Positions 22,426 to 26,819 of a stretch of 26,819 bases of DNA are shown here, piece after piece. How positions within the stretch are numbered: the stretch's first letter is position 1; each line of letters opens with the position of its first letter. Under the pieces are notes generated by a model, which did no database searches, was not told the origin of the DNA, and saw only the letters and a list, made by a program, of their open reading frames with translations. Source of the stretch: Methanothrix sp. (lineage in GTDB: Archaea > Halobacteriota > Methanosarcinia > Methanotrichales > Methanotrichaceae); NCBI GenBank assembly GCA_003162615.1, contig PMNG01000155.1:12713-39531 (forward strand). Reading direction: 5' to 3'. The position numbers and the translations under genes are program-made.

Positions 22426-23799
22426 ATGGTCGAAGTGATCATTGTAGGTGCCGGGCCAGCGGGCTTGTTTGCCGCCCTGGAGCTTTCAAAATCAAGGGCG
22501 GACATCCTGGTGATAGATCAAGGAAAGGACATATCTGACCGCATCTGCCCCATGAAGAAGAGAGACCACTGCATTCACTGCGATCCATGTCATATCATGT
22601 GCAGCGTAGGGGGAGCGGGGACTTACTCCGACGGCCTTCTTAACCTCCATCCGGCCATAGGCGGCAACCTTGAGCTCCTGGTTGGTGGAGAGGCCTGGGA
22701 TCTTGTCAATGAGGTGGACGCGGTATTTCTCAGATATGGCGCTCCTGAACAGACACTGGAACCATCCGAAGACGATACGGAAATGCTCAGAAGAAAAGCG
22801 GCTGCATCCGGAGCTCGTTTCATACCCATAAGACAACGGCATATGGGTTCCGATAGAACCCCAGAGATTATAGCCACCTTCAAAAAAGATCTTGAGCAGA
22901 AGGGTATCAGGTTTATGCTCAATTCCAGGGCAGAAGACCTGATCATAGAAAACGGCAGATGCTGCGGCGTCAAGCTGGCCGATGGCACTCGATTAAGGGC
23001 TAGCAAGACACTCCTGGCTCTGGGCCGGGTGGGGGCCAAGTGGATCGGAGATCTCATCGAAAGATATGGCATCAGGGCCCGGTTCGGGCCTCTGGATGTA
23101 GGAGTCAGGGTAGAGGTGCCCTCGATTATAATGGACCCAGTCACCCGAATAAACAGAGATCCCAAGTTCCACATAGTCACCCACAGGTACGACGATTTCG
23201 TCAGGACCTTCTGTACAAACCCAGGAGGATTCGTGGTCAAAGAGGAGTACCAAGAGTTCATCGCCACCAACGGCCATTCCATGACTAATCGGCGATCGGA
23301 GAATACCAACTTTGCCTTTCTGGTCCGACTGGAGCTGACCAAACCCGTGGAGAACACCACCGCCTACGGTATGTCCATAGCCAAGCTGGTCACCACCATC
23401 GGAGGTAGAAGGCCGGTCATCCAGAGGCTTGGCGATTTGCACAGAGGTCGGAGGTCAACCGAAGAGAGGATAGCCCGGAACCCGGTTGAAAATAGCCTCA
23501 AGGATGTCACTCCCGGAGACATTTCTATGGCTCTGCCCCATCGAATAGTTATGGACATTATCGAGGGTCTGGAGATCTTAAACCAGATCGTGCCCGGAGT
23601 GAATGCAGACTCAACCCTCCTGTACGCTCCCGAGATCAAGTTCTACGCCCGGGAGGTTGAAGTTATGGACCGTAGTCTTCAGACCTCCGTAGAGGGGCTG
23701 TATGTAGCCGGAGATGGTGCCGGTCTGTCCAGAGGCATAGTGACTGCCGCGGCCACAGGAATCCTAGCAGCGAGAGGCATTACATCAGCATTGACCTGA
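22426..23799 (+). CDS. FAD-dependent oxidoreductase, COG2509-like
   Basis: A 457-aa flavoprotein. The dinucleotide-binding start is VEVIIVGAGPAGLFAALEL (GxGxxG), and the C-terminal FAD motif is GLYVAGDGAGLSRGIVTAAATG. Between residues 41 and 58 it has CPMKKRDHCIHCDPCHIMCS, followed by GGAGTYSDGLLN, the pattern of COG2509 'FAD-dependent dehydrogenases'. The family is related to geranylgeranyl-reductase-like enzymes; reaction not assigned. A TTACATAAATAGC box ends about 25 bases before the ATG, so the mRNA may be short-leadered. Core-type gene with decayed DNA on both sides. Confidence 0.88.
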   Translation: MVEVIIVGAGPAGLFAALELSKSRADILVIDQGKDISDRICPMKKRDHCIHCDPCHIMCSVGGAGTYSDGLLNLHPAIGGNLELLVGGEAWDLVNEVDAVFLRYGAPEQTLEPSEDDTEMLRRKAAASGARFIPIRQRHMGSDRTPEIIATFKKDLEQKGIRFMLNSRAEDLIIENGRCCGVKLADGTRLRASKTLLALGRVGAKWIGDLIERYGIRARFGPLDVGVRVEVPSIIMDPVTRINRDPKFHIVTHRYDDFVRTFCTNPGGFVVKEEYQEFIATNGHSMTNRRSENTNFAFLVRLELTKPVENTTAYGMSIAKLVTTIGGRRPVIQRLGDLHRGRRSTEERIARNPVENSLKDVTPGDISMALPHRIVMDIIEGLEILNQIVPGVNADSTLLYAPEIKFYAREVEVMDRSLQTSVEGLYVAGDGAGLSRGIVTAAATGILAARGITSALT

Positions 23800-23824
23800 C
23801 GACATATCGGGTAACAGAGAGGGG

Positions 23825-24185
23825 TTGAAGGATGAGATTTCGACAAGGGCCGAGAGCTACGACGAAGCTTATCCAAAAGTGTAGAAGAGCGAGAAAACCC
23901 TAGAGGCTTGGACATGATCAAATTGCCGTGGAAACGAGGGGCCAGACCATTTGAGCCCAGGTCGATGGTCAACTAAGGCTCAATGGAGCTGGAGACGGCC
24001 AAGCAGATCATCCAGGAGATCTTCCAGGCCAGCCCCCGGACGTTGAGGAAATGATACAGAACAGGCTGGAAAAGAGCTGGAGCAAGGAGAACTGGCAAGA
24101 AGATGAGAGCCGTAGCCAAATGAATTCCGCCTGGGTGAGTAGCTATGGGCAGGAGCAATGTCTCCCTCGGTTATCGATGAGGTAA
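23825..24185 (+). pseudogene. Debris of two decayed genes
   Basis: 23825-23884 encodes KDEISTRAESYDEAYPKV then stops; this looks like the first residues of a SAM-dependent methyltransferase (the 'RAxxYD' start). 23983-24185 encodes METAKQ-type sequence MELETAKQIIQEIFQ, loses frame near 24033, and continues as PPDVEEMIQNRLEKSWSKEN to a stop at 24183-24185; one inserted base would join the halves. The second resembles a helical family seen in methanogens. The stretch 24186-24275 shows nothing further. Confidence 0.5.
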
Positions 24186-24275
24186 TCGAGAAGCATCGCC
24201 ACACTGTAATAAGGACGATACGTACTATTATTTAAACTTCTCGATAGCAAACAGGCGACCTTTTCCATGCGAAAC

Positions 24276-24344
24276 GTTTTTATACCAAAACGACGTACCA
24301 AGGTTCAGTTCAGTTTACTATTCTGGTGGCCCGCCAATTGGCGG
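24276..24344 (+). promoter_or_regulatory. TATA box and 14-bp palindrome before the RHH gene
   Basis: TTTTTATACC (24276-24285) predicts a start near 24307. CCGCCAATTGGCGG (24331-24344) is a perfect 14-bp palindrome in the leader, 19 bases before the ATG. It is a natural candidate operator for the RHH protein encoded just downstream. Confidence 0.6.
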
Positions 24345-24363
24345 AGAGTAGTCTAGAGGAAGT

Positions 24364-24663
24364 ATGAGAGCAAATCCAAAAAACATCACCTTTAGGGTCG
24401 ATGACCCAACGTATGGCGACTTTAGGCAACTTGCAGACGCTCGCGCAATGACGATATCGCGGTTCATGCGGTATCTGATTGTCGAAATGGCTAACCTGGC
24501 ACTCAACAGAACCGAGACAGGAATTGGCATCGACGAACCGGATTGTGAAAACTGTAAGGTGAACCACAAAGAATACGGATGTCCAATTCCAGGATGTATC
24601 ATGCCAAAAATTTCACCGGAGATCCTATCAGAACTCAGTGGTCTCCTTGATGTATGGAAGTGA
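24364..24663 (+). CDS. Ribbon-helix-helix protein with a Cys/His metal-site-like tail
   Basis: 99 aa. Residues 6-45 (NITFRVDDPTYGDFRQLADA, then MTISRFMRYLIVEMANLA) match an Arc/MetJ/CopG ribbon-helix-helix: one strand and two helices. The tail has C61-x2-C64-x3-H68-x4-C73-x4-C78 (CENCKVNH, GCPIPGC), a plausible zinc or Fe-S site, then a short helix. RHH proteins bind palindromic operators as dimers, and a perfect palindrome lies in its leader, so autoregulation is likely. GAGGA is three bases before the ATG. Metal binding would be an unusual addition; function otherwise unknown. Confidence 0.75.
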   Translation: MRANPKNITFRVDDPTYGDFRQLADARAMTISRFMRYLIVEMANLALNRTETGIGIDEPDCENCKVNHKEYGCPIPGCIMPKISPEILSELSGLLDVWK

Positions 24664-24678
24664 AGACATGCATGGTTG

Positions 24679-24715
24679 AATAGCTCCTCTAAATTTTTAC
24701 GGGAGCCTATTGTTT
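24679..24715 (+). terminator. Possible hairpin terminator after the RHH gene
   Basis: AATAG-CTCC (24679-24687) pairs with GGAG-C-CTATT (24702-24711), one bulge, followed by TGTTT. Sixteen bases after the RHH stop and just before the AbrB-like ATG. Confidence 0.4.
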
Positions 24716-24716
24716 G

Positions 24717-24866
24717 ATGACTACAGAAATTTCGTTCAGAAGGCATCTCCAAAACCATGCAGGATATTTTTTGTTTAGTATTTCACCAGAGATCGCAAGG
24801 TCGCTGGGTTGTAGAGAAGTTGACATCATCGTCTGTAACGACGGAATGAGTTTGGCACCAGTTTAA
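24717..24866 (+). CDS. Small AbrB/MazE-like protein (49 aa)
   Basis: Begins MTTEISFRRHLQNHAGYFLF and continues SISPEIARSLGCREVDIIVC, ending GMSLAPV. This is the swapped-hairpin AbrB pattern (compare the family consensus 'I.IP.ei...lgl..Gd.v.v....g.lvL.P'). Such 45-55-aa archaeal proteins are DNA-binding transition-state regulators or antitoxins. The nearest purine-rich site is GGGAG, eleven bases upstream, which is weak. No toxin partner adjoins it; neighbours are the RHH gene and the helicase. Confidence 0.62.
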   Translation: MTTEISFRRHLQNHAGYFLFSISPEIARSLGCREVDIIVCNDGMSLAPV

Positions 24867-24897
24867 GAGTAGACGTATTTTAAAAACAACAAAAACT

Positions 24898-24918
24898 GAC
24901 GGTGTTTGCAGCACCGTC
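24898..24918. repeat. 7-bp perfect hairpin upstream of the helicase gene
   Basis: GACGGTG (24898-24904) and CACCGTC (24912-24918) around a seven-base loop, with no T-tract after it. It may end the AbrB-like transcript or serve as an operator. ACTGTC/GACAGT (24950-24955/24964-24969) is a second short inverted repeat nearer the helicase ATG. Confidence 0.45.
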
Positions 24919-24995
24919 GGATGGAAAAATGAGACTTTATCACTCTAACACTGTCGTAAAATGGACAGTTTTATCAATATCTGGGATGAGGCGGC

Positions 24996-26819
24996 ATGAT
25001 CGTTGACGAAAGCAGAGTATCCCTTGCTGCAACTTTTCTCGATGGTAGCGATTATGAAGTCTATAAAGCGACTCGTGCGGGCTTCACTACTTCTTTTGTT
25101 ATAGCTGCGGAACGATCTGGAAAAAAAGTGCTATTTGTCTCACCAACTAAGAAGATAATCGGAGACACAATGAATGGAGCGGCAGAAATCGTGGGGATCT
25201 ACGGTAATAGCGCATGCGAATACAACAAACGTGAAGTAGCCCAATATCCGATTCTGAAGCATTTGCCGATGACAATACCCGAAGGGTGGTGCATCAATTG
25301 CACGTATTCAGAGGAGTGTCCCATATTAGACATTGAACGAAATCCCGATGCTCTAATGAAATCCCTGACCGCGGCCAAACTCGAGGCCATCATGATCTCG
25401 GACAACGGCAGGGCACAGTCCTTGCAAGCGATCTTGAGTGATGTGGATGTCGTGTTGTTCGATGAGGCCCATACGCTGGTCACTGGCGACGTTCCAAAGA
25501 TTCAGTACAAACATCATTTATCGGGCCTTGCAGATAGACTTCATCTTGCAAATTATGTGCAGCTAGAGAAGTTAATAAATAAGTACTGGCAGTGGTTGCG
25601 AAAATATTCAATCATGGACCAAGATTTTTCGAAGCTACAGGATCTGCAAGATGAAGCCGAATGTTGCCCAGACAATTTGCTGATAAGAGAACTGGAAATT
25701 CGGTATCCTCTAACACAAGGACTTCAGATAGCGCTTTGGGAAGAACTCTATGAACTTGCAAGGAACAAAGAAGTAAGCGACGAAGAAGTGCTGCAGCTCC
25801 GGGACCTTATTACGATCCTGAGCCAAGATAAAGCCCGTCTGTCTTACATCACCCAGGATGGAAAAGGTAAAATTTATGTCTGTGGGGCAATCGGTCGGAT
25901 GAATGGTGCGATCCAGTCCTATCTTAAGAATGTTGCCAGGAATGCTGCGGTAATATTTGTGTCAGGGACGCTATATGAGCCTCATCCTGACTTCTTCAGA
26001 GGCCTGGTGGGCAGAGAGATGGCCGGAGAAGAAAATCCACTGAAGAAGAAAATCTTCCCGGATATCCTCAATACCAACCGCAAGATGACAATCTATGCGG
26101 ATACATGGCGGTTGTCTGGCACTAACGCCCAGAAGCTTTCCAAGATACCGAACATCGTGGCCCGCATTAAGGACATCTCGGAAGAAAAGCAGAATGCACC
26201 AATCTACTTGGTCGCCCCGAATATAGCAATGTGTAATAGGCTGCATGGGGCATTGAAAGAAGAGTGTCCTAATATCCGCTTTGACTATTATCGGTCGGAG
26301 AATACGCTTGGTGTCAAAAACGAATGCCGCGTCATGATTGCTGTAGGCCTTGCCGAGGTTCCGAAGAATTCCTACGATTGTCTGGCCAATTCGGATACTG
26401 AGAGCTATACAATCCGGATATGCGATGTTGACGCTGCAAGTTGGCAGGCCTGGTCACGAGTAAAAGATCCGGCAGGTATTGAGCCGTCCGAGGTCCATTG
26501 TATCGGCATCAAGCCTGAGGATGTCGAAAGAGTCATGACCTGGGGGCCGGACCGAACCGTCACTGTGTCTGGCATCTCGGTAGATACCCCAGAAAGAAGA
26601 AAATTAACCAATGTCAAGTATCATGTGAGCTGCACAGAAGAGTTGCCTAAGTCTGCGGTGATGGAGCCTTATAAGAGGCAGAATCATGCCGAACAACGTA
26701 AAGCATCTCCTTACATAGGGAAAATCTGGGACGCGCAAGGGGACCTGACCGATTGTACACTACCGGTTTATCGGGTCGAAAAAACCGATAGTGGTGAGGA
26801 CATATGCACGAAATCCTCC
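24996..26819 (+). CDS. XPD/DinG-like Fe-S superfamily-2 helicase (partial), degenerate Walker A
   Basis: The first 608 residues of a gene that continues past the window, open in frame throughout. The DEAH box is VLFDEAHTL (D156). Between motif I and the DEAH box lie C74, C99, C102 and C108 (SACEYN, WCINCTYSEECP), in the place of the Fe-S cysteines of XPD/DinG helicases. Later motifs include VIFVSGTLYEP, IYLVAPN and the motif VI-like WQAWSRVKDPAG (Q484, R488). Motif I reads KATRAGFTTSF (residues 25-34): no GKT/S, so the ATP-binding Lys is missing. GATGAGG lies just before ATG 24996. Probably a plasmid- or virus-type replication helicase or a derived, ATP-independent homologue. Confidence 0.78.
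   Translation, partial: MIVDESRVSLAATFLDGSDYEVYKATRAGFTTSFVIAAERSGKKVLFVSPTKKIIGDTMNGAAEIVGIYGNSACEYNKREVAQYPILKHLPMTIPEGWCINCTYSEECPILDIERNPDALMKSLTAAKLEAIMISDNGRAQSLQAILSDVDVVLFDEAHTLVTGDVPKIQYKHHLSGLADRLHLANYVQLEKLINKYWQWLRKYSIMDQDFSKLQDLQDEAECCPDNLLIRELEIRYPLTQGLQIALWEELYELARNKEVSDEEVLQLRDLITILSQDKARLSYITQDGKGKIYVCGAIGRMNGAIQSYLKNVARNAAVIFVSGTLYEPHPDFFRGLVGREMAGEENPLKKKIFPDILNTNRKMTIYADTWRLSGTNAQKLSKIPNIVARIKDISEEKQNAPIYLVAPNIAMCNRLHGALKEECPNIRFDYYRSENTLGVKNECRVMIAVGLAEVPKNSYDCLANSDTESYTIRICDVDAASWQAWSRVKDPAGIEPSEVHCIGIKPEDVERVMTWGPDRTVTVSGISVDTPERRKLTNVKYHVSCTEELPKSAVMEPYKRQNHAEQRKASPYIGKIWDAQGDLTDCTLPVYRVEKTDSGEDICTKSS

Noticed and set aside
22623..23442. Long antisense ORFs opposite the FAD oxidoreductase
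   Set aside because: Antisense shadows of a well-conserved gene; Ser/Arg-rich and without family motifs.
24996..26819. CRISPR type IV association of the DinG-like gene
   Set aside because: No Csf proteins, repeats or spacers are visible in the window, so the resemblance is limited to the helicase family.

Overview
The window looks like a euryarchaeal methanogen chromosome, most likely a relative of Methanothrix (Methanosaeta). This is inferred from gene content: a proteasome-activating nucleotidase, an archaeal MBF1, an archaeal AMP phosphorylase, a PAC2-family protein, a DUF89 phosphatase and a COG1361-type surface protein beside a LolD/MacB-like ABC ATPase. TATA boxes sit about 25-30 bases before several starts, and TTG starts are common. 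No rRNA, tRNA or CRISPR array was seen.

Layout. 1-1096 (minus): surface/exported protein (cut by the window edge) and its ABC ATPase. 1097-2767: sparse DNA with two unrecognised minus-strand ORFs. 2768-4128 (plus): a secreted protein and a PAC2-family protein. 4183-9381 (minus): a compact run of aMBF1, a Sua5/YrdC-type threonylcarbamoyl-AMP synthase, a COG1665-like nucleotidyltransferase, AMP phosphorylase, a histone-deacetylase-fold hydrolase and a DUF89 phosphatase. PAN is divergent from aMBF1 across a 44-base double promoter. 10858-17439 (plus): nicotinate phosphoribosyltransferase, a tandem pair of HAD hydrolases (the first frameshifted), two unknown ORFs, a PEBP/YbhB protein and an aldehyde dehydrogenase.

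17695-21847 is accessory DNA: an RHH/winged-helix-like protein coupled to a tyrosine recombinase and a tiny ORF, then a PadR-like regulator on the other strand with two tandem perfect operators on its promoter, then a divergent cassette of up to five overlapping or abutting ORFs ending in a Dam-type adenine methylase. A core-type FAD oxidoreductase (22426-23799) is flanked on both sides by frameshifted gene debris. From 24364 to the end there is a second accessory block: an RHH protein with a Cys/His cluster, a 49-aa AbrB-like protein, and a large XPD/DinG-like Fe-S helicase that lacks the Walker A lysine and runs off the end.

Most notable: the tiled methylase cassette with its operators and RBS-masking leader; an AMP phosphorylase with an apparent in-frame loss of about 27 residues at the active site; and the Walker-A-less helicase.
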